DNA of 64,000 bases from Dyadobacter chenhuakuii (lineage in GTDB: Bacteria; Bacteroidota; Bacteroidia; Cytophagales; Spirosomataceae): positions 744,001-808,000 of the forward strand of contig NZ_CP098805.1 of the NCBI RefSeq assembly GCF_023821985.2. The letters run 5' to 3'. The translations under genes and the position numbers were made by a program. Below are positions 19,308 through 28,205 of the stretch, in pieces; positions within the stretch are counted from its first letter, which is position 1, and every line of letters starts with the position of its first letter. A model generated the notes under the pieces. The model was not told where the DNA came from, did no database searches, and saw nothing but the letters and a program-made list of their open reading frames with translations.

Positions 19308-22300
19308 TTAAAACTTCACTGTAAGGTTCACACCCAAACTCCTCGTTCTTGGAACCCCGAATGCTTCCAGACCTTGCGCATTGCCATTAGTATAGCTCGA
19401 TTCCGGATCGAAATAATTGTTGCGCTTGTCTTTGTAAAGCAGCAGCAGGTTACGGCCAACCAGCGACACCGAAGCAGATTGCAGTTTCAGGAATGACATT
19501 TTGCTCACATTCAGGTTGTAGCTCAAAATCACCTGGCGCAGCTTCACGAAATCGTTGTTGAAAGTGAAGATTCCCGTGTAGTTTTTGTCATTGTCATAAT
19601 AAGTATCCACATCCTTTTTCTCCCAGGTTTTGGTAAAAGGAGCACCCTCAGGCGTTACGCCCGTTACCGTTACACCCGTTTCGCGGCCTGGCAATGTTTC
19701 TTTTGGCAAACCAAAACGATACGCATACTGATACATGTTGGAGTAAACCACGCTTCCGAATTTACCATCGATCAGGATGTTCAGCGAGAAGTTTTTGTAT
19801 TTGAAATTGTTCGTGATACCCATCGTCAACGGAGGAATACCATTGCCTAGTTTTTCCAGATCACCTCTTACGGCATATCCGCTGGCTGTGTTGAAAACCA
19901 CATTTCCGTTGCCGTCCGTTTTCTTGTTGTAACCCCAAACTTCTCCGTAAGTCCCGCCGACAACGTTATTGATCATACCGCCGCCTACACCAAGTCCAAT
20001 GCTTAATGTTTTCAGGTTATCAGCCAGTTTCACGATCTTGCTTTGGTTGTAAGCCATGTTGTAGCTGATATCCCACGTAAAATTATTCTTGCGAAGCGGA
20101 GTTGCAGTCAGCAAAAGCTCAACGCCTTTGTTGCTCAGTTCGCCCACATTCAAAAGTGCCTGCGTATATCCTGATGACGATGCAATGTTGCTTTGCACAA
20201 TGTCATTAGTGGTCTTACGATTGTAAAAAGTAAGGTCAAGACCAAAACGGTTGTTCAGGAAACGTGCTTCCAAACCAGCTTCATAAGTGGTGGAAGTAAG
20301 CGGACGCAAATCAGGGTTAGGAACCAATGCCGAAGCCAATTGCTGCACCGGACGACCATTGTGACCGCCTTGTGCCATTTGATAGCTTTGGTAAATCCGG
20401 TAAGGATCAACGTTTACAGCACCCACCTGCGCCCATGAAGCACGCACTTTGGCAAAACTGATCGCCGAAGGCATATCAATAGCCTCAGAAAGAATCACCG
20501 TTCCACCAACTGCGGGATAAAAAATGCTGTTGTTAGATTTGTTCAAAACAGAAAACCAGTCCTGTCTGCCCGACATGGTCAGGTAAGCCAATCCTTTGTA
20601 ACCCAAATCCACCGATCCAAACACCGAGTTAATGCCGCTTTTCAAATATCTTGGCGTCGTTGTTGTCGTTGCAAGGTTGGTAAAGCTGTAAAAGCCTGGA
20701 ATTGTGAACTCCGCGCCTCTGTAAGCCATTTCGTCGTAAATGCTGCGCTGCGTGTTACCGCCGAGTAATGCCGAGAAGCTGAAATTTTCAAACTCCTTGT
20801 TATAGTTCAATGTCAGCATGCCGTTGGTTTCAGACGAAGTCGTACTGTTGGATTCGTATTTTCCAAGCGGTTCGAAAGCATTGGCCGTGGGCACGATGAA
20901 TTCGTATTTGAAATTGTAGTAATCCTGGCTCACGCTTCCTTTGATGAACAGGTTATCAAGGATATCGTAACGAATGTTGGCCTGTCCCAGAAAGCGATTT
21001 TTACGGTCGTCGTTTTTGAATTTATTAATGACAAAATAAGGGTTTGGTGCAGCCGGAACCGGGTTCCATTCCAATTCTTTGCCTGTAACGGCGTCATAAC
21101 CAGGAGAAAGGCTTCTGATATCCACCGTGTTGGCGATCAAATGTGTTGCCCAGTGCGGGTTGTAATCTGCATAACCCACTTTCGGACGGTTGTGGCCGTC
21201 TTCAATGTTGTATTGAACAACCGTTTCGATGCTCAGTTTTTTACCCAAAAATGCATTTACGTTCAAATTCGCAATCCTTCTCGTGAAGTCCGAGTTAGGG
21301 ACAATGCTGTTTGATTTTGTATTGTTCAGACCAAAACGAAAGTTGATCTTGTCATTTCCACCTGTGAAGGCAATGGAGTTAATGTAGTTCGTTCCCGTTC
21401 TGTAAAAGTTCTTAAGATTGTCTTTCTGAGGTGAATAGGGGCGCATCTGGCCGTCAAACTGGATCACATCCGTGCCGTCCATTCTTGCGCCATATGACAA
21501 GCGTCCTGAGCTTTTTGCCTGCGTTTGCGTCAGTGGTTTTACACCGTCCACACCTTGCCCGAACTCATATTGCCAGTCCGGAATGATCGCAAGGTTCTCT
21601 GTTGTAAAGTTGCTGTTGAATTCCACACCAATGCCTTTTTGCGCGCGACCTTTTTTAGTTGTGATCAAAATAACACCATTACCCGCACGAGCACCGTACA
21701 AAGCTGCTGCCGGTCCGCCTTTCAAAACGCTGATCGATTCAATATCGTCCGGGTTAATCCCGCCGATTCCGTCCCCGCGGTCGGTATTGTTACCATTTCC
21801 GTCAGAAGCATTGCCACCGCCCGGAACGCTGTTGTCCATCGGCATACCATTGATCACATACAAAGGCTGGTTGTTTCCGCTCAAAGAACCATTACCACGA
21901 ATGATAATCCGGCTCGATCCGCCCGGTCCTGTCGACATCCCCGTTGCATTTACACCGGCGATTTTACCTGTCAATGCATTCGCAACGTTGTTTTCGCGGG
22001 CCTGTGTGAATTCAGAACCTTTTACTTCGGTCACTGCATAGGCAAGTGCTTTTTTCTCTTTGGAAATACCCAAAGCCGTTACAACAACCTCGTTCAATGC
22101 TTTCGCTTCAGGAGCAAGCTGAACCGTAATGGTTGTCTGCGTTCCGACTGCAACTTCTTGTGGCGTGTAACCTACAAAGCTGAAAATCAGCACTGCTGAC
22201 GCTGCTTCTGCATCCGGAATGTCCATCGTAAATTTTCCTTCCGCGTCCGAAGATGTTCCGCGCTGGGTGCCTTTTACCAAAACACTTACACCCGGAAGAC

Positions 22301-22742
22301 CCGCGCCCGTTTCATCCGTAACCACACCTGTAACATTGCGTTTCGGTGCTTCTTTGGAGGAAGATCCTGTTTCAGAGGCTGCCGTTTCGCGTTTCAGAAT
22401 GATACGGTCCTGCACCACTTCGTAAGTCACTTTGTGCGGAGCGAGGATTTTGCCCAGCACATCGGATAATGCTTCGTCCTGGAATTTGAATGTATATTTC
22501 TGTGCATTGAAAATCTGCGGGTTATACATAAACTTAACCTTGGTCACATTCTCAATTTTTTCCAGTGCCTTGTCAATTTCGGCATTGGCTAAACGCAGCG
22601 TTACTTTTTGTTCTAAAACCCGCTGACCGCGTACGTCATTGGCTTGCACGAATGTGCTGACGACGATAGCGAGGATAGCTTGATACAGCGTAATGCGCAT
22701 GATTTTCTGTAAAGCATGATGAATTTGTACTGTTTTTGACAT
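19308..22742 (-). CDS. SusC/RagA TonB-dependent outer-membrane transporter with STN domain (locus 1)
   Basis: Outer-membrane importer partnered with the SusD downstream. Domains in order: signal region to about residue 45; an STN (secretin/TonB short N-terminal) domain, about 50-115, which contacts a FecR anti-sigma in FecA-type signalling; a carboxypeptidase-regulatory-like beta domain ('VTGVVTDETGAGLPGVSVLVKG'-type, about 130-205); the plug ('VVVTALGISKEKKALAYAV'); then the beta barrel ending in 'LGVNLTVKF'. I prefer the ATG giving 'MSKTVQIHH', because the same leader atcaaaattATG precedes the second SusC here. The STN domain fits regulation by the FecR/ECF pair upstream. Confidence 0.94.
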   Translation of the reverse strand: MSKTVQIHHALQKIMRITLYQAILAIVVSTFVQANDVRGQRVLEQKVTLRLANAEIDKALEKIENVTKVKFMYNPQIFNAQKYTFKFQDEALSDVLGKILAPHKVTYEVVQDRIILKRETAASETGSSSKEAPKRNVTGVVTDETGAGLPGVSVLVKGTQRGTSSDAEGKFTMDIPDAEAASAVLIFSFVGYTPQEVAVGTQTTITVQLAPEAKALNEVVVTALGISKEKKALAYAVTEVKGSEFTQARENNVANALTGKIAGVNATGMSTGPGGSSRIIIRGNGSLSGNNQPLYVINGMPMDNSVPGGGNASDGNGNNTDRGDGIGGINPDDIESISVLKGGPAAALYGARAGNGVILITTKKGRAQKGIGVEFNSNFTTENLAIIPDWQYEFGQGVDGVKPLTQTQAKSSGRLSYGARMDGTDVIQFDGQMRPYSPQKDNLKNFYRTGTNYINSIAFTGGNDKINFRFGLNNTKSNSIVPNSDFTRRIANLNVNAFLGKKLSIETVVQYNIEDGHNRPKVGYADYNPHWATHLIANTVDIRSLSPGYDAVTGKELEWNPVPAAPNPYFVINKFKNDDRKNRFLGQANIRYDILDNLFIKGSVSQDYYNFKYEFIVPTANAFEPLGKYESNSTTSSETNGMLTLNYNKEFENFSFSALLGGNTQRSIYDEMAYRGAEFTIPGFYSFTNLATTTTTPRYLKSGINSVFGSVDLGYKGLAYLTMSGRQDWFSVLNKSNNSIFYPAVGGTVILSEAIDMPSAISFAKVRASWAQVGAVNVDPYRIYQSYQMAQGGHNGRPVQQLASALVPNPDLRPLTSTTYEAGLEARFLNNRFGLDLTFYNRKTTNDIVQSNIASSSGYTQALLNVGELSNKGVELLLTATPLRKNNFTWDISYNMAYNQSKIVKLADNLKTLSIGLGVGGGMINNVVGGTYGEVWGYNKKTDGNGNVVFNTASGYAVRGDLEKLGNGIPPLTMGITNNFKYKNFSLNILIDGKFGSVVYSNMYQYAYRFGLPKETLPGRETGVTVTGVTPEGAPFTKTWEKKDVDTYYDNDKNYTGIFTFNNDFVKLRQVILSYNLNVSKMSFLKLQSASVSLVGRNLLLLYKDKRNNYFDPESSYTNGNAQGLEAFGVPRTRSLGVNLTVKF

Positions 22743-22938
22743 AATTTTGATTTTTGTCGGATTAAAATTTGGCATTAATTGATTCCCACGGCCGCTGCGA
22801 GGCGATAACCGTAAGAAGAAACAAACAGGGGATTAACGGAGCCGGTGGTGTTGCAGCATCATCGGCTCATTTTTTAGGGGACTGGTAGCAGATCTCGTCA
22901 TAGGCATTGTCAGAATTTTAGGGGATTGGTGAGGAACG

Positions 22939-24042
22939 TTAGTAACAACCTTTGCTGGTAATGATAATGCTGGCATCCAGCTGTTCATATTGGGCGCCTA
23001 TCGTTTTACAGATCAGGTTTATTTTTTCAAAAAGCGGTTCGTCGGAAAGGGATGCGGTCAGATAGCAATCCTTCATTACATCGGCATCGTGAATGATCTT
23101 CACGCCATAAGATTTTTCCAGCGTCTCAAAAACATCGGTAATAGGCGTGCCTTTGAATTCAAATGACTGGCTCTGGATCGGTAATTCAAGCAGTTTCGGG
23201 TCCGGAATCAGGCTACGTGTGAGGCGTAACTCTTTGGGGGCGAATACGATCTGTTGATTTGGTGTTAACACCATTCCACCAAGCTTATCGTCCGCCTGCT
23301 GCGTTGCGATGGCTTCTTTGGTCATCGGAAATACAGAAACTTTTCCTGTTTTTACTACAACCTTCACTTCCTTATCGCCTTCAAATGCGCTCACTTTGAA
23401 ACTGGTGCCTAACACTTTGGTCGCCAGTGTATGTGCGTATACATAGAAGGGTTTGTCCGGATTCTTGGCAACTTCAAAAAACGCTTCCCCGCTCAGGAAC
23501 ACTTCTCTCTTATTTCCTTCGAACCTGGAAGGGTAGGTAATACGGCTATTGGGTTGCAAAAGCACCGAGCTTCCATCCGCCAAAACGATCAGCTGCGCCT
23601 TGTCCGTCACATTCTCAGCCTTCACCAACGGCTCCTTAATCTGGCTCAGGATCACCTTATACTGGTCTGACTGCTGTTGTGAAGGCGTTTGCTTGTTAAA
23701 CCACCATCCCGCAAACATCAGCAGCAATACGGAAGCCGCCATATTATACCAATTGGGCCTGAAAAGCTTTCTTATACCCGATTTCTTCGCCTTATTTTCG
23801 CCAATCGAATGTGAAAGCCGGTAAATCTCATTTGCAATTTCATCTTCGGAAATCTGGTCAAATGCCGATTTGGTGTTATTCAGAAAGTATTTTGCTTTTG
23901 CTACAAGCTCTTTTTTATCCGGATTAAGTTCAAGCCATTCAGCCCAGAAAATGTCTTCTTCGGGATCGTTAAACAACGTCCAGCGTCTGAACGATGGATC
24001 GGCTGCGAGTTCCTCCGGAAGAAAATTGCGGTAATTGTGCAT
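22939..24042 (-). CDS. FecR-family anti-sigma factor (locus 1)
   Basis: Inner-membrane regulator that holds the ECF sigma factor and receives a signal from the STN domain of SusC. Residues 1-95 are cytoplasmic, one membrane segment lies near 105-122 ('WYNMAASVLLLMFAGWWF'), and the periplasmic part has the FecR domain ('VFLSGEAFFEVAKNPDKPFYVYA'-type, about 185-210) followed by the DUF4974 C-terminal domain. The start is the ATG giving 'MHNYRNFLPEEL'; the upstream TTG adds three residues. It is separated from its presumed sigma gene by a hicBA pair on the other strand, which is unusual. Confidence 0.92.
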   Translation of the reverse strand: MHNYRNFLPEELAADPSFRRWTLFNDPEEDIFWAEWLELNPDKKELVAKAKYFLNNTKSAFDQISEDEIANEIYRLSHSIGENKAKKSGIRKLFRPNWYNMAASVLLLMFAGWWFNKQTPSQQQSDQYKVILSQIKEPLVKAENVTDKAQLIVLADGSSVLLQPNSRITYPSRFEGNKREVFLSGEAFFEVAKNPDKPFYVYAHTLATKVLGTSFKVSAFEGDKEVKVVVKTGKVSVFPMTKEAIATQQADDKLGGMVLTPNQQIVFAPKELRLTRSLIPDPKLLELPIQSQSFEFKGTPITDVFETLEKSYGVKIIHDADVMKDCYLTASLSDEPLFEKINLICKTIGAQYEQLDASIIITSKGCY

Positions 24043-24183
24043 ATAGGGCAAATAATTGTATAGCTATTTTATTTAAGGATGCACTTTCCTGCGGTCAATA
24101 CTCTTTTTTTAGAAATTATTTTTTGAGGGAAGCCGTTTTGAGTATGAATGTTCTGAGACGTAAAGTTTGTGAGATGGCGTTTT

Positions 24184-24224
24184 AATGTTTAGTTTTAATT
24201 CTGTTTTAAACCACACTAAACATT
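24184..24224. promoter_or_regulatory. Inverted repeat, candidate hicBA operator
   Basis: The 10-mer aatgtttagt (24184-24193) and its exact reverse complement (24215-24224) face each other across 21 bp, ending 3 bp before the hicB ATG. HicB-type antitoxins commonly repress their own promoter by binding such a repeat, so this is the natural candidate. It also sits within the upstream region of the divergent fecR gene. Confidence 0.6.
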
Positions 24225-24227
24225 CAT

Positions 24228-24461
24228 ATGAAATTCACAGTATTAATATCAAAGGGCGAGGAATTCCTGATCGGACGCATCAAGGAAATTCCATCTGTCA
24301 TGACGCAAGGAGAAACCATCAACGAAGTGATGGAAAACATCAGCGACGCGCTCAGTCTATATGCCCAGGATTCTTTCGAGAGTTTGCCACAAGATGATCA
24401 ATTCATTGAGGATGAGATCTATGGCGCAATTATCTCTACGAAAGAATTAGAATTTGCCTGA
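24228..24461 (+). CDS. hicB: HicB-like antitoxin
   Basis: A 77-residue protein with the HicB/DUF1902-type partial RNase H fold: 'MKFTVLISKGEEFLIGRIKEIPSVMTQGETINEVMENISDALSLY'-type sequence over the first 45 residues, with the typical 'GETINEVMENISDAL' helix. No C-terminal DNA-binding domain is obvious, so repression may use the N-terminal region or a complex with the toxin. It should neutralise the HicA product encoded next, whose start overlaps its stop by one base (ATGA). The order antitoxin-toxin is the reverse of the E. coli hicAB operon but common elsewhere. Confidence 0.82.
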   Translation: MKFTVLISKGEEFLIGRIKEIPSVMTQGETINEVMENISDALSLYAQDSFESLPQDDQFIEDEIYGAIISTKELEFA

Positions 24462-24652
24462 TGTCAATAAAAAGAAACGAACTAATCAGGCATCTTGAAA
24501 ATCACAGTTGTTACTTAAAAAGAAACGGGGCAAAACATGATCTTTACTCCAATGTCCTCAACAGCAAACAAACCACAATTCCGCGGCATCCTAAGATTGA
24601 CAAGCACCTTTGCGAGGCGATATGTAAGCAATTGGGGATTGAAAAAATCTGA
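24461..24652 (+). CDS. hicA: HicA-like mRNA interferase toxin
   Basis: A 63-residue double-stranded RNA-binding-like toxin that cleaves mRNA independently of the ribosome when free of HicB. Family features visible are the N-terminal 'NELIRHLENHSCYLKRNGAKHDLYSN', with the candidate catalytic His at residue 26, and 'TTIPRHPKIDKHLCEAICKQLGI', the conserved P-R-H segment and last helix. Length is normal. Its stop is 22 bp from the convergent end of the sigma factor gene. Confidence 0.85.
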   Translation: MSIKRNELIRHLENHSCYLKRNGAKHDLYSNVLNSKQTTIPRHPKIDKHLCEAICKQLGIEKI

Positions 24653-24673
24653 TGAGCTTAATCAATAGCAAGG

Positions 24674-25285
24674 CTAACCATTATTCACAAAAACCAGCAG
24701 CATCAGGCTTGTTACTGCGCGGATATGGGTTTTTAGAGAGGATATGGCTTTGAAGAGGAGGTTGGCGACGGATTGGCGGTTGACTTGCATGAGGTCTGCA
24801 ATTTGCTCATTATCCATTCCTTCGAAATATTTGAGGAAAACGGCTTCTTTCTGGCGGCGTGGAAGTTCTTCTATGGCCGAGCGTACTTTAATCTGGTTTT
24901 CAGAGTATATTTCACTTTGCTCAATCTGCGTTTCGACAGTCTGATAATCTGACATCTGCCCAACTTCTTCAATGTCCAGCAGTGAATTGGCCGGATTGTT
25001 TTTCCGGAATTCTTGCAGCAACTGATTGCGAAGCGCTTTCAGAAAGTAAATGGAAACAAACTGAATGTGAATTGTCTCGCGCTTTTCCCAAATGTGGATC
25101 AGCAATTCCTGAATGGAATCCTTGATAAATTCCCGGTCCGACGTGAAGCTGGTGGCGTAGTTGAACAGCGTGCGATATTGCTTATCGGCAAGCTGACAAA
25201 ATGCAAGACTGTCCCCGGCCTGGGATTGTTGCCAGAGATTCAGAAGAATTACATTCTCCTCAGCGATGCGTTGTCGTTTGTTCAA
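24674..25285 (-). CDS. ECF RNA polymerase sigma factor (locus 1)
   Basis: FecI-like ECF sigma factor expected to activate the SusCD operon when released by FecR. Region 2 is about residues 23-90 ('YRTLFNYATSFTSDREFIKDSIQELLIHIWEKRE', Bacteroidota style). Region 4 is about 130-185, with a helix-turn-helix 'DNEQIADLMQVNRQSVANLLFKAI'. A short hydrophobic tail 'SLMLLVFVNNG' ends the protein, as in many Bacteroidota ECF factors. It is encoded upstream of fecR on the same strand, with hicBA lying between on the opposite strand. Confidence 0.93.
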   Translation of the reverse strand: MNKRQRIAEENVILLNLWQQSQAGDSLAFCQLADKQYRTLFNYATSFTSDREFIKDSIQELLIHIWEKRETIHIQFVSIYFLKALRNQLLQEFRKNNPANSLLDIEEVGQMSDYQTVETQIEQSEIYSENQIKVRSAIEELPRRQKEAVFLKYFEGMDNEQIADLMQVNRQSVANLLFKAISSLKTHIRAVTSLMLLVFVNNG

Positions 25286-25637
25286 ATCTTATTGGGTCAG
25301 GCAACAAAGAAACTGCTTAATCGCTTAATTTTAAAATATAACACCGACTTTATTTTTTATTTTAAAATTAGATTCGGCAAAATTGGATTATGCCAGAATA
25401 AAGATTTGATTTTGGGGGAGGGGGTTATTGTTGGCCGGTCGGGCGTTACGCAGACCGGTTTAGCATGGTGCCTGCCCTTCGACTCCGCTCAGGGTGACAG
25501 GGCAGGCACCATGCTAAACCAGCCCTGTCACCCTGAGCGGAGCCGAAGGGCATACCCCTGCGACACTAACAACTGCCGTTGTCACCCTTAGCGGGCGGCC
25601 CCGCCCGGCGGCCGAAGGGCAGCACCATGCTATCCTC
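25286..25637. repeat. Nested inverted repeats between sigma factor and ridA
   Basis: Arms 25457-25477 (starting ggtttagcatggtgcc) and 25500-25520 are exact 21-bp reverse complements. A second, overlapping inverted pair, 25475-25502 and 25522-25549, repeats cccttcgactccgctcaggg with one mismatch. A third, diverged copy follows to about 25632 and includes gccgaagggcagcaccatgc. The cctgagcggagccgaaggg word resembles a dispersed repeat found in many bacterial genomes (recollection, not checked). About 170 bp before it (25286-25456) is AT-rich with nothing recognised and probably holds the sigma factor promoter. Confidence 0.85.
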
Positions 25638-26105
25638 CTAGATATAAGCAATACAATCAATCTCCACCAACGAGTCCCCCGGCACTCCACCATAAACAGC
25701 CACCGTCGTCCGGCAAGGCGGTTTTGAGCCGAAACGGCCTTTGTAAGCCTCATTCATTGCCTTATAGTCATTCAAATCGTTCAGGAAAACACTGCATTTC
25801 AACACTTTCTCCATTGAAGAACCGGCTTTGATCAATTCTTTTTCCAGTTCGTCCAGGACGTGCTTGGTGTGGGCGGTGATATCGCCTTCGAAGTGGGCGC
25901 CTTTGCCGGCAATGAACACCATATTATTGAACTTGGTATGGCCTGAAAACAAGGGAACATCCTGATACATAACAACATCACCGACTTCCTTTTCGGGCGC
26001 TGGCGCAGCAGGCGTTTCTGCGATTGCTTTGGAAGCAACGCCAATTCCGGCTACTCCGGCAACTGAGGCGAATAATTTTTTAAGGATTGATCTTCTTTCG
26101 GACAT
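25638..26105 (-). CDS. Exported RidA/YjgF-family imine deaminase-like protein
   Basis: RidA proteins hydrolyse reactive enamines and imines released by PLP enzymes. The domain spans about residues 40-155, with the conserved Arg at about 132 in 'PPCRTTVAVYGG' and 'LVEIDCIAYI' at the end carrying the usual Glu. Unlike nearly all characterised RidA (about 130 residues, cytoplasmic), it has a Tat-like signal, 'MSERRSILKKLFAS', then a hydrophobic stretch and a cut-like 'KAIAET'. It heads toward the sigma gene but is separated from it by repeats. A SelA-like PLP enzyme with a similar signal is encoded 5 kb upstream in the same direction. Confidence 0.88.
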   Translation of the reverse strand: MSERRSILKKLFASVAGVAGIGVASKAIAETPAAPAPEKEVGDVVMYQDVPLFSGHTKFNNMVFIAGKGAHFEGDITAHTKHVLDELEKELIKAGSSMEKVLKCSVFLNDLNDYKAMNEAYKGRFGSKPPCRTTVAVYGGVPGDSLVEIDCIAYI

Positions 26106-26135
26106 GATAGTATAATTAAGTTATTAACGAATGTA

Positions 26136-27632
26136 TTATGATCTTTTTTTCTTGCTCTTTTTAGCCATTTTCTCGTTCGCAGGCAGCGTCACTTTCCAAA
26201 TGCTTCCGCCCGATTTATTTCCGCCCTGCTTGCCGCCGTACTCGATAATGTAAAGCGTATTGCCAACAAGCAATGCATCCGTAGGCGAAGTAAAACCGTC
26301 GATGATGCGGGTGGTTTTAACTTTGTAATTGTCTGAGGCTTTGTCGTAGGCCATTTCGAGGTGTAACAAATCCCGTCCTTGCTTCCTTAGCGGACTTGGA
26401 TTAGCGACCCCGTTTCTTGGTCCGCCCGTGTAACGGATGACAAAACCGTCACCGGTAAGGTCTTTGCCCAGCGTATTTTTAGTATCAAAAAACAACCCAA
26501 GCGGGGAGGAGTGCGCGTTGAATGTGCTTACGCCCACGCCCGTGGAATCGCCGTCGTAGACCTGGCCGGTTTTGCGGTCGCGGTACTCGTTGGCGTCCGG
26601 GCCCATGTTCTGCACGCCTGGGCTGAACTTCACGCCCGCGGGGCGTTTCGGGAAATTTGGGTCATTGTGAAAATACTTCATCAGCCAGGCAAAAGCAAAT
26701 TTGCTCAGGAAAGGATCGGTGTCCGGATTGGGTTGATAATCTGGAAATTGCTGCGGATTATCGATGCCGCCCATAACCCACGGAAAACCGTAATGATGGC
26801 CCTTGCGCACCCAGAACATATCTTCGGAATGGTCGTAATCACCTGAATTGGAGACTGCGAACAGATTTCCTTTCGGATCAAAAGCCATGTCATATGCATT
26901 GCGGATGCCTTCTGCGTAGAGATAGCCGTCGGCTTTTAATTTTTGTGTATCGGTGGAAAGCAGCAAGTCTTTGGCATCGATCGGGAAGCGGAAGATGTTG
27001 GCTGTTAATGCATTATCGCGCGCATTTGGATATTCACCGCCGTTGTCCTGCACTTCGCCGTGATCCGTTCTGGCGCCGGTGTTTACGAAAATATATTTGC
27101 CATCCGGACTGATTTCCAACGCGTTCCAACCGTGGTCAAATGTCGTTTTGTTGGCACCATATTCCACCGTATTGAAAACAACCGTCATCGCAGGCTTTTC
27201 AGTTGAGTTCGTATCTACGCCAGCTTTCAGCTCATAACGAACCATGCGGCCTTTGTTCCCTTTGTTGTTGTTGACATTAATGTTTCCTGCCAAAAACAAT
27301 GTATTCCCTTTGAATGCCGCACCTTGCAAGCGCGTAATGCCGTGGTCTTCGGCGCTGAGGATTTTCTTACTTTCGGGCTGACCGTTGTTGGTGACGATCT
27401 TTAATACATCGCCAAAGAACGTCGTATAATAAATTTCCCCCGTGACCGGATGCTGAATGATCCGCACCGCTTCCGGCTCAATTTTCATGTAGTGCTCAAT
27501 GGTAATGTCGTCGCGCAGTGATTTCGGCGTGCTTGTGACGGTTTCTTTGGGCTGCGCAAATGCATGTCCTGCAATGGTGGCAAGCAGCAATGCAGCGACT
27601 TTGGGTTTGAAATAACGGCTAATAGTCAGCAT
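26136..27632 (-). CDS. Exported PQQ-dependent sugar dehydrogenase-like beta-propeller
   Basis: Soluble glucose/sorbosone dehydrogenase (GSDH) fold, a six-bladed propeller that oxidises a sugar or alcohol with PQQ in the periplasm. A Sec signal covers residues 1-26 ('LATIAGHAFAQ'). Repeated blades contain 'GITRLQGAAFKGNTLFLAGN', 'NALEISPDGKYIFVNTGAR' and 'DMAFDPKGNLFAVSNSGD'. The C-terminus is Lys-rich. No cytochrome domain is attached, but a separate cytochrome c gene lies 19 bp upstream in the same operon. PQQ use is family knowledge; some relatives have lost it. Confidence 0.8.
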   Translation of the reverse strand: MLTISRYFKPKVAALLLATIAGHAFAQPKETVTSTPKSLRDDITIEHYMKIEPEAVRIIQHPVTGEIYYTTFFGDVLKIVTNNGQPESKKILSAEDHGITRLQGAAFKGNTLFLAGNINVNNNKGNKGRMVRYELKAGVDTNSTEKPAMTVVFNTVEYGANKTTFDHGWNALEISPDGKYIFVNTGARTDHGEVQDNGGEYPNARDNALTANIFRFPIDAKDLLLSTDTQKLKADGYLYAEGIRNAYDMAFDPKGNLFAVSNSGDYDHSEDMFWVRKGHHYGFPWVMGGIDNPQQFPDYQPNPDTDPFLSKFAFAWLMKYFHNDPNFPKRPAGVKFSPGVQNMGPDANEYRDRKTGQVYDGDSTGVGVSTFNAHSSPLGLFFDTKNTLGKDLTGDGFVIRYTGGPRNGVANPSPLRKQGRDLLHLEMAYDKASDNYKVKTTRIIDGFTSPTDALLVGNTLYIIEYGGKQGGNKSGGSIWKVTLPANEKMAKKSKKKRS

Positions 27633-27651
27633 TTTATCCTATGGGTTCAGT

Positions 27652-28080
27652 TTATTCAGTTTTGCCTAAATGACGGATGTAGGCCACGAGCTGCCAGCGC
27701 TGCTCGTCGGTGAACACATCTTTAAATGGCGGCATGTTACCCCTGCCGGTGGAGATTTTCCAGAAAATGGCGCCGTCGCTCTGGGCTTTTACCAATGTGT
27801 CGTGAAAATTAGCGGGTTTCTGCCCCAACGCGCCGCCCGCTGCGCCGTCACCATAACCAGCGTCGCCGTGGCAGGTGGCGCAGTAAAGTGTGAAAAGTTC
27901 TTCGCCCTGCGCCAATGTCAGCGGTTCCTCGTGATAGGGACTTTTCAGTGTGTCGGCCCAGGCGGGTGCTTTCCAGGGATCCTGGCTGACGTGCGGATTG
28001 AAAGGCCCGGAAGAAAATCCAGTCAGAATAATTCCGGCTAAAACGATAAAATTTGCGGCTAAAATCTTATTTTTAAACAT
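27652..28080 (-). CDS. Small c-type cytochrome
   Basis: A 142-residue exported mono-haem cytochrome c with one CXXCH motif, 'LYCATCHGDAGYGDG', and the axial Met probably in 'GRGNMPPFKDVFTDEQ'. The start giving 'MFKNKILAANFIVLAGIILTGF' supplies a signal or anchor; a longer frame upstream lacks one. It sits between two PQQ-type dehydrogenase genes and is the likely electron acceptor for the one without its own haem domain. Confidence 0.88.
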   Translation of the reverse strand: MFKNKILAANFIVLAGIILTGFSSGPFNPHVSQDPWKAPAWADTLKSPYHEEPLTLAQGEELFTLYCATCHGDAGYGDGAAGGALGQKPANFHDTLVKAQSDGAIFWKISTGRGNMPPFKDVFTDEQRWQLVAYIRHLGKTE

Positions 28081-28116
28081 CAAATGTAAAGAAACGTGAT
28101 ATAAATAAATGTCTGA

Positions 28117-28197
28117 TTTTTCTCCCTCCAACCCCTTAAAGGAACACTCAATTGCCGGAGAGTAATATCCACTTAAACGAGGTTGGAAGGAGAAAAA
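28117..28197. repeat. Intergenic inverted repeat
   Basis: Arms tttttctccctccaacc (28117-28133) and 28181-28197 are reverse complements with one mismatch, separated by 47 bp that can pair further internally (actc/gagt). It fills the gap between the fused dehydrogenase and the cytochrome gene. It may stabilise or separate the two mRNA segments; no T-run follows either arm cleanly. Confidence 0.55.
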
Positions 28198-28205
28198 CGT
28201 TGTTG

